A DNA stretch of 9,495 nucleotides from UMGS692 sp963653425 (lineage in GTDB: Bacteria > Bacillota > Clostridia > Christensenellales > CAG-314), in NCBI GenBank assembly GCA_963653425.1, contig CAVJWC010000022.1:1-9495 (forward strand), written 5' to 3'. The notes under the pieces are model-generated. The model had not been told where the DNA came from, did not search any database, and worked only from the letters and a program-made list of their open reading frames with translations. Shown in pieces: positions 1-6,738 of the stretch. A program made the translations under genes and the position numbers. How positions within the stretch are numbered: the stretch's first letter is position 1; each line of letters begins with the position of its first letter.

Positions 1-614
1 GTCCGTCGCACGATACGGCAAGCGCGTTTTATGCCGTCGACAACGAAGACGACAGTGTGCTTATTTCAAGCGGAACGTGGGCGATTCTCGGTGCAAAGAT
101 AAAAGAAGCAAACGTGTCGGAAGACGCTTTGAGATACAATTTCGCAAACGAAGGCGGAGTGGGAAACTTCCGTTTCCTGAAGAATATCACGGGAATGTGG
201 ATAAACGTGTGCCTTAAAAACGTGTTCGGAAGAAGTTTTGACGAGATGACGCGCCTTGCAAGCGAAAGCACGTTTGACGGGACGTTCGACGTGAACGCAA
301 AAGAGTTTTCTTTGCCCGAAAATATGGACGAGAAAATCAGGAACTGGTTTGGAAGTCGCAATCTCGACGTGCCGAAAACGGAAGGGGATTTGTATCGCAG
401 TGCGTACAGGTCTATGGCAAAGGGATATAAAAAAGCAATTGACGATTTGGAAAAATGCGAAAACCGCACGTTCGACAAGATTTATATCGTAGGCGGTGGC
501 GCAAACAACAAGTTAGTCAACGAGTTTACAAAAGAGTTTACAAAAAAAGAAGTCGTCGCAATGCCCATAGAAGCAACGGCGATAGGCAATCTGAAAAGCC
601 AAACGGAGTTATAA
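1..614 (+). CDS. rhaB: Rhamnulokinase, C-terminal part (5' cut by window edge)
   Basis: FGGY-family sugar kinase that phosphorylates L-rhamnulose to L-rhamnulose-1-phosphate with ATP in the cytoplasm. Only about the last 203 residues are present; the family is usually near 480-490, so roughly 60% lies upstream of the window. The frame is open from base 3 and begins with PSHDTASAF, followed by SSGTWAILG, both characteristic of rhamnulokinases. Near the end, IVGGGANN (around 485-510) is the C-terminal nucleotide-binding glycine loop, followed by PIEATAIGN, also typical. The stop TAA at 612-614 is three bases before the rhaA start, so the two are almost certainly co-transcribed. Other FGGY kinases (fuculokinase, xylulokinase) are possible from the fold alone, but the motifs and the rhaA and rhaD neighbours favour RhaB. 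Confidence 0.95.
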   Translation, partial: PSHDTASAFYAVDNEDDSVLISSGTWAILGAKIKEANVSEDALRYNFANEGGVGNFRFLKNITGMWINVCLKNVFGRSFDEMTRLASESTFDGTFDVNAKEFSLPENMDEKIRNWFGSRNLDVPKTEGDLYRSAYRSMAKGYKKAIDDLEKCENRTFDKIYIVGGGANNKLVNEFTKEFTKKEVVAMPIEATAIGNLKSQTEL

Positions 615-617
615 ACT

Positions 618-1853
618 ATGAGTTATAAGGAAGCGAAAGAAGTTTACGCAAAGATAGGCGTAGATACGGAACAAGCGATTGAAAAACTTAAAAATACCGC
701 AATCTCGGTACATTGTTGGCAAGGCGACGACGTCGTGGGTCTTGACGGCGGAGGCGCCGCGTCGGGCGGTATTCAAACGACGGGCAATTACCCGGGGCGC
801 GCAAGAAACTTTGAAGAACTCAAAGAAGATTTGAGAAAAGCGTTTTCGCTTATGCCGGGTAAGAAAAGACTCAACCTGCACGCAAGTTATGCAATTTTGA
901 ACGGTGAGAAAGCGGACAGAAACGCATATCGTCCCGAACATTTTGCGCCTTGGGTTGAGTTTGCGAAAGAGGCAGGACTTGACGGAATCGATTTCAACCC
1001 CACGATGTTCTCTCATCCGATGGTAAAAGGCGGACTTACGCTCTCGTCGCCCGACGAAAACGTGCGCAGATTCTGGATTGAACATTGCAAGGCGTGTATC
1101 CGCATTTCGGAATATTTCGCAAAGGAAACGAACAGCCATTGCCTTATGAATATCTGGATTCCCGACGGATTCAAAGATATTCCGAGCGACAGACTTACTC
1201 CGAGACTTCGCCTCAAAGACAGCCTCGACGAGATTCTGAAAGAGCCTTATGACAAGAAAAAAGTCGTAGTTGCGGTGGAAAGCAAAGTGTTCGGCATAGG
1301 CGTCGAAAGTTATACGGTGGGTAGCAACGAATTTTATCAGAACTACGCGGCAAAGAACGATATCTGTTGCCTGCTCGATAACGGACATTATCATCCGCTC
1401 GAATACGTAAGCGACAAAATTTCCTCGTTGCTTGCCTTCTACGATAAAGTTGCGCTTCACGTAACGCGCGGAGTGAGATGGGACAGCGACCACGTCGTTT
1501 TGTTCGAAGACGAACTCAAAGAGATTGCAAAAGAGATTGTAAGAAACGACGCGCTTGACAAGGTGCTTATCGGGCTTGACTATTTCGACGCGTCGATAAA
1601 TCGTATATCCGCGTGGGTTACGGGCGAGCGCAATATGCAAAAGGCGTTGCTTTACGCATTGCTTACGCCAAACGACGCGCTTAAAAAGTTGCAGGACGAC
1701 GGCGAGTTTACAGAACTTATGTACAGACAAGAACAACTCAAAACCTATCCTTTCGGCGAAATCTGGAAAGAATATCTTAACGGGCAAGGTATGAAAGACG
1801 ATTGGTTTGACGAAATAAAAGACTACGAAAAAGGAGTGCTTGACAAAAGATGA
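618..1853 (+). CDS. rhaA: L-rhamnose isomerase
   Basis: Cytoplasmic metal-dependent isomerase converting L-rhamnose to L-rhamnulose, the first step of the pathway. The 411 residues match the usual length (about 419 in E. coli). The N-terminal ISVHCWQGDDVVG (residues 29-41) is a family signature. The metal-binding region is intact: LDNGHYHP carries His257, and VRWDSDHVV carries Asp289 and Asp291. Their spacing (32, then 2) matches the His262/Asp294/Asp296 set recalled for the E. coli enzyme, and acidic Glu221 and Asp254 sit where further active-site ligands are expected. The ATG at 618 is preceded by GGAG at 605-608. It lies three bases after rhaB, and its stop overlaps the rhaD start in ATGA. 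Nothing suggests decay. Confidence 0.98.
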   Translation: MSYKEAKEVYAKIGVDTEQAIEKLKNTAISVHCWQGDDVVGLDGGGAASGGIQTTGNYPGRARNFEELKEDLRKAFSLMPGKKRLNLHASYAILNGEKADRNAYRPEHFAPWVEFAKEAGLDGIDFNPTMFSHPMVKGGLTLSSPDENVRRFWIEHCKACIRISEYFAKETNSHCLMNIWIPDGFKDIPSDRLTPRLRLKDSLDEILKEPYDKKKVVVAVESKVFGIGVESYTVGSNEFYQNYAAKNDICCLLDNGHYHPLEYVSDKISSLLAFYDKVALHVTRGVRWDSDHVVLFEDELKEIAKEIVRNDALDKVLIGLDYFDASINRISAWVTGERNMQKALLYALLTPNDALKKLQDDGEFTELMYRQEQLKTYPFGEIWKEYLNGQGMKDDWFDEIKDYEKGVLDKR

Positions 1854-2662
1854 AAAACATACTTGAAGCGCCGTTTGTAAAAGAACTTTGCAAAATTACG
1901 AGCAATATGTATCGTCAGGGATGGGACGAAAGAAACGGCGGAAACGTTTCCGTGTTGCTTTATGAAGAGCAAGTAAAAGAATATCTCGATACGAACAATG
2001 TTTTGCGAGTTATCCCGACGGGATTCGACGCAAAAGAATTGGTCGGCAGATATTTCATCGTTACGGGAACGGGCAAATATTTCAAGAACGTTGAAGGCGA
2101 TCCCGAAACCAATCTCGGTATAATCCGCATCGGCGCAGACGGCAAATCGGCGGAACTTTTGTGGGGATATAAGGACGGCGGAAAATTCACGAGCGAACTT
2201 CCCGCACACCTTATGACGCACGCAACCCGTTTGAAAATAGATCCCGAACACAGAGTGGTTATGCACACGCATCCGACTTATACTATTTGCATGTCCGCAG
2301 TCGTAAAAACCGACGACAGAGCCTTCACCGAAAAGTTGTGGCGCACCAATACCGAAGCAATCGTGGTTTTCCCGGACGGCGTAGGCGTGTTGCCTTGTAT
2401 GGTTTGCGGAACGAACGAAATAGGCGAAGCGACTGCGGAGAAGATGAAGAAATATCGTCTTGTCGTATGGACGAATCACGGCATCTACGGCGTCGGCAAA
2501 GACATTGACGAAGCCTTCGGACTTATTGAAACGGTTGAGAAAACGGCGCAAATTTATATGCTCACTTTGGGACGCGTGGTCAACGAAATCGGCGACGACG
2601 TGTTGCAAGGTCTTGTGGATTTGTGGCATCTCACACCGCTCGACGGAATCTTACGGAAATAA
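1850..2662 (+). CDS. rhaD: Rhamnulose-1-phosphate aldolase
   Basis: Class II zinc aldolase that cleaves L-rhamnulose-1-phosphate to dihydroxyacetone phosphate and L-lactaldehyde. The 270 residues compare with 274 in E. coli. Zinc ligands are visible: His139 and His141 in VMHTHPTY and His210 in WTNHGIYG. The spacing equals that recalled for E. coli RhaD (His141, His143, His212). Glu116 in SELPAH is the likely catalytic acid. The N-terminal WDERNGGNVS is the substrate phosphate-binding region typical of the aldolase II/adducin fold. The start ATG overlaps the rhaA stop (ATGA), with GGAG at 1833-1836 inside rhaA, so translational coupling is likely. L-fuculose-phosphate aldolase is a related alternative, but length and context favour RhaD. 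Confidence 0.97.
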   Translation: MKNILEAPFVKELCKITSNMYRQGWDERNGGNVSVLLYEEQVKEYLDTNNVLRVIPTGFDAKELVGRYFIVTGTGKYFKNVEGDPETNLGIIRIGADGKSAELLWGYKDGGKFTSELPAHLMTHATRLKIDPEHRVVMHTHPTYTICMSAVVKTDDRAFTEKLWRTNTEAIVVFPDGVGVLPCMVCGTNEIGEATAEKMKKYRLVVWTNHGIYGVGKDIDEAFGLIETVEKTAQIYMLTLGRVVNEIGDDVLQGLVDLWHLTPLDGILRK

Positions 2663-2668
2663 GCCAAG

Positions 2669-2709
2669 CATTCCCTTCGTTATCGCCGATTAGCGCAGTA
2701 ATCGCTTTT
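2669..2709 (+). repeat. Dispersed 41-bp intergenic repeat, copy A
   Basis: Direct comparison shows that 35 of 41 bases equal the reverse complement of 4401-4441 (copy B). A third, weaker copy is at 6672-6717 in the same orientation as B. The shared core reads TTCGTTAT, then GATTANCGCAGTAA, then CGCTT. All copies are in gene-free DNA. In this copy the core overlaps a hairpin (2690-2717), so transcripts leaving rhaD would fold here. Confidence 0.75.
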
Positions 2710-2886
2710 TGCGCTAAAAATAAGTATTTGCCGGCGCATAGCGTTTTTACGATAGAAACACGCCGTGGGTTTTGTTTAGCCGAGGCTTTGGGTTGGAAGC
2801 GCACTTGAGGTATGTACGACGGAGTAAAGCGACGGATAAACCGATTTGTTTCCGTAAAATATCAGCGAGAACGAAGGAAATATTAA

Positions 2887-2906
2887 CCGTTATTTTCGAA
2901 TAACGG
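2887..2906 (+). promoter_or_regulatory. Perfect 8-bp hairpin with TTCG loop upstream of fucO
   Basis: CCGTTATT (2887-2894) and AATAACGG (2899-2906) are perfectly complementary around a TTCG tetraloop, which is exceptionally stable in RNA. No T-run follows, so it is not a classical intrinsic terminator. It may protect an mRNA end, mark a processing site between rhaD and fucO, or bind a regulator as a DNA palindrome. Its function is inferred only. Confidence 0.45.
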
Positions 2907-2910
2907 CGTA

Positions 2911-2945
2911 TTGTTTAAATAAAATTTACATTGGGAAAATATAAT
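2911..2945 (+). promoter_or_regulatory. Possible fucO promoter (good -10, poor -35)
   Basis: A consensus TATAAT lies at 2940-2945, 30 bases before the fucO start. No convincing -35 box exists at 16-18 bp: TTTACA at 2925-2930 is too close and TTTAAA at 2914-2919 is 20 bp away. It could be activator-dependent, fitting a sugar-inducible gene, or be chance in AT-rich DNA. Confidence 0.3.
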
Positions 2946-2975
2946 ACGAGAAATAAATTAAAAGGAGATAAGATT

Positions 2976-4124
2976 ATGGCAAACAGATTTATCTTGAACG
3001 AAACTTCGTATTTCGGCGCAGGCGCAAGACGCGAACTTCTCGGCGAAATCAAATCGCGCGGATTCAAAAAGGCGTTTATCGTTGCCGATAAAGACCTTGT
3101 GAAATTCGGTGTGGCGGACATGGTTACGTCGACTCTCGAAGACTTCCCTTACGAGATGTTCACAGACTTCAAAGCAAATCCTACCGTAACGAACGTCAAA
3201 AACGGACTTTCCGCGTTCAAAGCGTCGGGAGCGGATTTCCTTATAGCAATCGGTGGAGGTAGCGCAATCGATACGTCGAAAGGAATAGCAATCGTTGCAA
3301 ACAATCCCGAATTCGAAGACGTCGTTTCGCTCGAAGGCGTTGCTCCTACGAAACGTAAATGCGTTCCGATTATCGCCCTTCCCACAACTGCGGGGACGGC
3401 TGCGGAAGTTACGATCAACTACGTCATTATCGACGAAGAAACGGGAAGAAAGATGGTTTGCGTGGATCCGCACGACATTCCCGTGCTTGCAATCATCGAC
3501 GCCGAACTTATGGCTTCTATGCCCAAAGGCTTGACCGCCGCAACCGGAATGGACGCTCTTACGCACGCAATCGAAGGATATATAACCAAAGGCGCGTGGG
3601 AACTTTCGGATATGTTCGAACTCAAAGCCATTGAACTTATCTCAAAGAACCTCCGCAACGCAACTTTCAACGGAAAAGATATGACGGCGCGCGAAAATAT
3701 GGCGCTTGCACAATACGTTGCGGGTATGGCGTTCTCCAACGTCGGCCTCGGTTGCGTTCACTCGATGGCTCACCCCCTCGGAGCAAGATTCGACGTTCCT
3801 CACGGCGTTGCAAACGCACTTCTTTTGCCCATCGTTATGGAGTACAACATGCCTGCCGCGCAAGAGAAGTATTGCAATATCGCACGCGCAATGGGCGTAA
3901 ACATCGACGGCTTGTCGGTTGAAGAAGGCGCAAAAGCTGCGGTAAACGCGGTAAAACAACTTTCGCTCGACCTTGGCATTCCTCAGACTCTTCGCGAGAT
4001 CAACATTCCTCAAGACTCACTCGAACAGCTTTCCAAGGACGCCTTCGCAGACGTATGCACGGGAGGCAATCCGAGAGAAATAACCCAAAAAGACATTCTG
4101 GAACTCTATAAAATAGCATATTAA
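2976..4124 (+). CDS. fucO: Lactaldehyde reductase (1,2-propanediol oxidoreductase)
   Basis: Iron-dependent, NAD-linked group III alcohol dehydrogenase reducing the L-lactaldehyde from RhaD to (S)-1,2-propanediol, which disposes of reducing equivalents during anaerobic growth on rhamnose. The 382 residues nearly equal E. coli FucO (383) and read very like it throughout. The dinucleotide-binding GGGS is at 93-96. Metal ligands are Asp193 and His197 in GMDALTHAIEGY, then His262 (GCVHSMAHPLGA) and His276 (VPHGVAN). Asp38 in IVADKD matches the residue giving NAD preference in FucO. The ATG at 2976 is chosen over an upstream TTG at 2931 because AAAGGAG (2961-2967) sits at ideal spacing. Its place behind rhaBAD supports the lactaldehyde substrate. 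Confidence 0.97.
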   Translation: MANRFILNETSYFGAGARRELLGEIKSRGFKKAFIVADKDLVKFGVADMVTSTLEDFPYEMFTDFKANPTVTNVKNGLSAFKASGADFLIAIGGGSAIDTSKGIAIVANNPEFEDVVSLEGVAPTKRKCVPIIALPTTAGTAAEVTINYVIIDEETGRKMVCVDPHDIPVLAIIDAELMASMPKGLTAATGMDALTHAIEGYITKGAWELSDMFELKAIELISKNLRNATFNGKDMTARENMALAQYVAGMAFSNVGLGCVHSMAHPLGARFDVPHGVANALLLPIVMEYNMPAAQEKYCNIARAMGVNIDGLSVEEGAKAAVNAVKQLSLDLGIPQTLREINIPQDSLEQLSKDAFADVCTGGNPREITQKDILELYKIAY

Positions 4125-4200
4125 GGCTTTTGTAAAGAGCAATCATAGTTAAGTAACATTCTGCGCCGTATGGCAAAATCGCAAAGGAAGCGTTCCGTTT

Positions 4201-4230
4201 CCGATAGTTTTTGCCCTATCGGCGCATTTT
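4201..4230 (+). terminator. Weak terminator-like hairpin after fucO
   Basis: CCGATAG (4201-4207) pairs with CTATCGG (4216-4222) over an 8-base loop, followed by CGCATTTTAATT. The 7-bp stem and broken T-run make it a modest candidate for ending the rha/fucO transcript; no better one lies between fucO and the repeat array. Confidence 0.4.
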
Positions 4231-4242
4231 AATTAGTCACTT

Positions 4243-4393
4243 CGCAAAGCAGTTGTTTTCCCGAGCGAAAAGTTTGTTTTTTGAGTAAATCGAAGAGTTT
4301 GTTTTTTTCTGAGCAAAGTATTTGTTTTTTTCCGAGAAAAAGTTTGTTTTTTGAGCCAAGCATTTGTTTTTCCGAGCAAACAGTTTGTTTTTA
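4243..4393. repeat. Degenerate tandem array, about 7 units of 19-28 bp
   Basis: The motif TTTGTTTTT (with variants) recurs about every 20-28 bases, each unit opening with GAG or CGAG. Units begin near 4243, 4262, 4283, 4311, 4334, 4353 and 4374. A consensus is GAGCAAA, a short spacer, GTTTG, then a T-run. The last unit contains CAAACAGTTTG, a small palindrome. Read on the minus strand the unit is AAAAACAAACT..GCTCGG, resembling the array at 5291-5398. There is no coding potential. Confidence 0.8.
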
Positions 4394-4441
4394 GTGAATT
4401 AAAAGCGGTTACTGCGATAATCAGCTATAACGAATGAAATG
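4391..4441 (-). repeat. Dispersed intergenic repeat, copy B
   Basis: The reverse complement of 4401-4441 matches copy A (2669-2709) at 35 of 41 positions. Bases 4391-4436 align directly with 6672-6717 (copy C), sharing TGAATTA, AAGCGGTTA and TGCG. It abuts the broken 5' side of the recombinase relic, so the deletion junction lies at or near the repeat's edge. Confidence 0.75.
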
Positions 4442-4455
4442 CATAAAAAATACGA

Positions 4456-5196
4456 ACCACGAAATCCCTTCAGGCAAAGCGCAGACCTACCGATATGGGC
4501 GAAATGAGTCCTCTTTCGGGACTGATTTACTGCGCCGACTGCGGAAAGAAAATGTATCTTTGCCGTTGTTCGGCAACAAAGCAAAAAGAATTTTTCAACT
4601 GTTCGTCTTATAGAAAGCAACTGAAAAAAACTTGCACTTCCCATCATATAACGGTCGAAGCGTTGGCGGTTCTGATTCGGGACGATTTGCGGCGAACGAT
4701 TTATTTTGCACAACAGCAAAGAGAAATGTTTTTGCAGACGTTACGGAAAAACGCCGCGACGAGAACGGAAAAAGAACTGAAAGAGTATTCAAAGGAAATC
4801 AGAACTTCGGAAGAGCGAATCGAACGGCTTGACAAAATTATTGAAAGCCTTTACGAAGATAAAGGCGAAGGTAAGATTTCCGAAGAACGATACTTAAAAA
4901 TGAGCGACACATACGAAACCGAGCAAGCCGGTCTGATTAAAACGTTGAAGTCGGAAATCGCAAAAGCGAAGGAAGACGACGATAAAATTCTCGATTTTAT
5001 GATGCTTATTTACAAGTATAACAGTTTTGAAGAACTCACGCCCGAAATACTGCGCGCGTTCATCGAAAAGGTCGTTGTTCACGAAAAGACGAAAGTAGAC
5101 GGACATTACAGACAAACGGTAGAAATCTTTTACAATTTCGTCGGAGCAATCGACCGTCCGATATGGGGCAACGAACTCTCTGACGATGATGATTGA
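4456..5196 (+). pseudogene. Large serine recombinase, C-terminal remnant
   Basis: This is the back part of a site-specific recombinase of the TnpX/TndX type that moves integrative elements. Family-like sequence starts around 4456-4480 (KRRPTD before the ATG at 4495), after an in-frame stop at 4444-4446. Counting from the ATG, PLSGLIYCADCGKKMYLC with Cys13, Cys16, Cys36 and Cys47 forms the zinc ribbon. Residues 85-165 are a charged coiled coil. LTPEILRAFIEKVVVHEK through IFYNFVGAI (181-218) matches the DUF4368 tail. The catalytic resolvase domain and most of the recombinase domain, some 300 residues, are absent, and the ATG has no ribosome binding site. The remaining 233 codons have no stops, so truncation may be recent. 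It cannot recombine DNA alone; a DNA-binding by-product is conceivable. Confidence 0.9.
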
Positions 5197-5219
5197 AACC
5201 GACAAACAGCAAGAGAAAA

Positions 5220-5240
5220 GGCGTGGCATCACGCCACGCT
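5220..5240 (+). other. Hairpin just after the recombinase remnant
   Basis: GCGTGGC (5221-5227) pairs with GCCACGC (5233-5239) around ATCAC, with a G·T extension on the outside. It begins 24 bases after the recombinase stop and is followed by TTGACTCT rather than a T-run, so termination is doubtful. A smaller palindrome, TTCCC-TAT-GGGAA, follows at 5271-5283. Confidence 0.5.
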
Positions 5241-5290
5241 TGACTCTGAACCCTGCTCATTTAACTAAAATTCCCTATGGGAACTACGGT

Positions 5291-5398
5291 AAAAACAAAA
5301 AGTTCTCTCTGAAAAAGTTCTTCATTAAAAACAAAGAGTTCTCTCTGAAAAAGTCGTTCGGTAAAAACGAAGAGTTCTTTCCGAAAAAGACCGAAAGG
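5291..5398 (+). repeat. Three tandem 36-bp repeats
   Basis: Units at 5291-5326, 5327-5362 and 5363-5398 each begin AAAAAC(A/G)A, then AAGTTCT or GAGTTCT, and continue through GAAAAAG. The first two differ at few positions and the third is more diverged. Because 36 is a multiple of three, one frame (ATG at 5186 to 5503) reads as lysine/phenylalanine-rich 12-residue repeats, but that frame has no ribosome binding site and overlaps the recombinase end, so it is not annotated as a gene. The minus-strand form of the 4243-4393 array shares AAAAACAAA spaced before a CTC-containing stretch. Confidence 0.85.
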
Positions 5399-5466
5399 AC
5401 GCGAATAATCGCGCCCTTTCAGCTAAGGAAGATAAACTATAACAAAAAACTTGGTTATTGCTTATT

Positions 5467-5496
5467 CGGGGAAAGCGAAAAACGCTTCCCGTTTTT
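5467..5496 (+). terminator. Intrinsic terminator-like hairpin
   Basis: CGGGGAAAGCG (5467-5477) pairs with CGCTTCCCG (5483-5491) with small bulges and an AAAAA loop, then GTTTTTG. The T-run is on the plus strand, so it would stop plus-strand transcripts from the recombinase side just before the convergent DUF1292 gene. On the minus strand it gives a hairpin without a T-run. Confidence 0.5.
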
Positions 5497-5506
5497 GTCG
5501 TAAAAC

Positions 5507-5986
5507 TTAGTGCTTATGGCAACCGCAGTCGCAGTCGTGATCTTCACCGCAGTCGTGGTCGTGGTCACAGTCGCAGTCGCCTTCGCAGTCGCAGTCGTGT
5601 TCTCCGCAACCGCAATCGTCGTGATGGTCGTGTCCGCAACAACAACAGTCGTCGGCGTCAAGGTCACAGCCTTTTTCTTTAAGATACTGTTTATGCATTT
5701 CGACGTATTCGTCGTAAACTTCGTTAAGAAGCTGTTCGTCTTCGACAGGTTCGAAAGTATCGCCGTCGTCGCCTTCTACTACGCGGAATACTGCAACTTC
5801 ATCCTCGTCGATGTCTTCCATTTCCTCTGCGGGCTGGAAAAAGGCGTACCAGGAACCTTTATATTCGAGCGAAGCTACGAAGAAAAAGTCCAACGCTTCT
5901 CCGTCTTCGTTTATAAGCTGAACTATACCGTCATCGGCGTCGATGTCTTCTTCCAATACGCTTACGTTATCTTTTTCGTCTAACAT
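5507..5986 (-). CDS. DUF1292 protein with Cys/His/Asp-rich C-terminal tail
   Basis: The N-terminal part (about residues 8-100) is a DUF1292/YrzB-type domain: acidic start, LINEDGEALDFFFVASLEY, YAFFQPAEE, then VAVFRVVEGDD and an acidic VEDEQLLNEVYDEY. The family's biochemical role is unknown. Residues 107-159 form an unusual tail with 15 cysteines and 9 histidines among aspartate and glycine, in patterns such as DCDC, CCCC, HDHH and GCHKH. It strongly suggests metal binding, but this is inference. Typical family members end before such a tail. At DNA level the tail is built of near-repeats of a GCAGTC hexamer (plus strand), so it probably grew by slippage. The ATG follows GGAGG at 5994-5998 with 7-base spacing. 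ruvX ends 30 bp upstream, the usual Firmicutes arrangement, so both probably share a transcript. Confidence 0.9.
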   Translation of the reverse strand: MLDEKDNVSVLEEDIDADDGIVQLINEDGEALDFFFVASLEYKGSWYAFFQPAEEMEDIDEDEVAVFRVVEGDDGDTFEPVEDEQLLNEVYDEYVEMHKQYLKEKGCDLDADDCCCCGHDHHDDCGCGEHDCDCEGDCDCDHDHDCGEDHDCDCGCHKH

Positions 5987-6016
5987 TGAAATTCCTCCGA
6001 GAATTAAATTCTGTCC

Positions 6017-6427
6017 TCAGACAGTCTCCAGATAACTTTGGAGAATAACCGTCGCCGCAAGTTTATCTATGACTTCGCGTCTTTTTTCGCGACGAACGTC
6101 GGCTTCGATAAGCACTCTCTGCGCCTGAACGGTGGTAAGTCTTTCGTCCATCATAACCACCTTAGCCGAAGTCTTTTCCCTCAGCATATCGGCAAATTCT
6201 TTCGCCTTGATCGTTTGCAGGCTTTCGGTATTATCGAGCATTTTAGGCAGACCGCACACGACGGTGTCCACGTCGTTGTCCGCAATCATCTTCACAATTT
6301 TGTTTATATCGCCCTTTATTTCCACACGCTTTAAGGTATCAAACGGATTGGCGACGATTTTCATAGGATCGGAAAGCGCGATGCCGATTCTCTTGTCGCC
6401 TATATCCAAAGCCATTACTCTGCCCAT
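6017..6427 (-). CDS. ruvX: RuvX/YqgF RNase H-fold nuclease
   Basis: Putative Holliday junction resolvase, also implicated in pre-16S rRNA processing; near-universal and cytoplasmic. The 136 residues match the usual length (138 in E. coli). The RNase H-fold acidic residues are all present: Asp8 in MALDIGDKRIGIALSD, Glu95 in MMDERLTT and Asp121 in VIDKLAATVILQSYL. VCGLPKMLDNTES is the other family signature. The ATG at 6427 is chosen over one at 6460 because GAGGAG lies directly upstream and because the promoter's -10 box (6445-6450) lies between the two. It heads a two-gene unit with the DUF1292 gene 30 bp downstream, as in many Firmicutes (yrrK–yrzB), but without alaS and ireB in front. Confidence 0.97.
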   Translation of the reverse strand: MGRVMALDIGDKRIGIALSDPMKIVANPFDTLKRVEIKGDINKIVKMIADNDVDTVVCGLPKMLDNTESLQTIKAKEFADMLREKTSAKVVMMDERLTTVQAQRVLIEADVRREKRREVIDKLAATVILQSYLETV

Positions 6428-6444
6428 AAATTCTCCTCTTATTA

Positions 6445-6473
6445 AATATACCCTATTCAAGCGGAATTGTCAA
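6445..6473 (-). promoter_or_regulatory. Consensus housekeeping promoter for ruvX
   Basis: On the minus strand TTGACA (6468-6473) and TATATT (6445-6450) are separated by exactly 17 bp. Transcription should start near 6437, leaving a short leader of about 10 nt that includes the GAGGAG ribosome binding site. Confidence 0.85.
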
Positions 6474-6738
6474 CCGTTTTGCTTCATTATTACTTAAAAG
6501 TCTTGCTTTTCATTCGTTATCATCGGCGTTCCGTTCATTCTTGCCCGTGTTTTTAATAAATTAAGAACTTTACGTCCGGCTGTGGTAATCGGCAATAACA
6601 AACGGAATGCCTGTTGTCAGCGTTCCGTTCGTTACCGTTTGTGCTTTAATGACTTCGCTGCCGTTTATGCTTTAATGAATTACAAGCGGTTATTGCGGTA
6701 AGCGGTGATAAAGAACAGAAGTTACGCCCGACGCTTTT
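6474..6738. repeat. Gene-free stretch of small repeats between ruvX and the transporter
   Basis: There is no gene here. A 10-bp stem (6601-6610 with 6620-6629; AACGGAATGC against GCGTTCCGTT, one G·T pair) could help end the transporter transcript, though its T-run is poor. The phrase GGCGTTCCGTTC/AGCGTTCCGTTC recurs at 6523-6535 and 6619-6630. A 21-bp unit (6635-6655, repeated at 6661-6681 with two changes, period 26) leads into copy C of the dispersed repeat. Confidence 0.65.
6672..6717 (-). repeat. Dispersed intergenic repeat, copy C
   Basis: It aligns base for base with 4391-4436 (copy B), sharing TGAATTA, AAGCGGTTA, TGCG and TAA blocks with scattered substitutions; it is weaker than the A/B match. 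It lies 22 bases beyond the transporter stop. Confidence 0.6.

Larger units (their letters stand above)
2663..2975. other. Gene-free stretch between rhaD and fucO
   Basis: No credible gene is visible in these 313 bases. Directly after rhaD lies one copy of a dispersed repeat (2669-2709) with an 8-bp hairpin, TTAGCGCA at 2690-2697 pairing with TGCGCTAA at 2710-2717. The middle part (about 2720-2870) shows nothing recognisable. A second hairpin and an AT-rich promoter-like segment precede fucO. A short open frame across rhaD's end (2623-2808) has no ribosome binding site and merely translates the repeat. Confidence 0.7.

Noticed and set aside
609..1787. Minus-strand frame of 392 codons opposite rhaA, and similar ones opposite rhaD and fucO
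   Set aside because: The plus-strand enzymes are unmistakable; the antisense frames have no family features and arise from codon bias.
2623..2808. Plus-strand 61-codon frame after rhaD
   Set aside because: It starts inside rhaD without a ribosome binding site and mainly translates the dispersed repeat and hairpin.
5291..5398. CRISPR array with 36-bp repeats
   Set aside because: The 36-bp units are directly adjacent with no spacers between them and are imperfect, so this is a simple tandem repeat.
5186..5503. Plus-strand 105-codon frame with Lys/Phe 12-residue repeats
   Set aside because: It overlaps the recombinase end, has no ribosome binding site, and its repeat is explained by the non-coding 36-bp array, whose length happens to be a multiple of three.
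5510..5983. Long hydrophobic plus-strand frame opposite the DUF1292 gene
   Set aside because: It is an antisense shadow produced by the biased Cys/Asp codons; the minus-strand gene has a good start, ribosome binding site and operon context.
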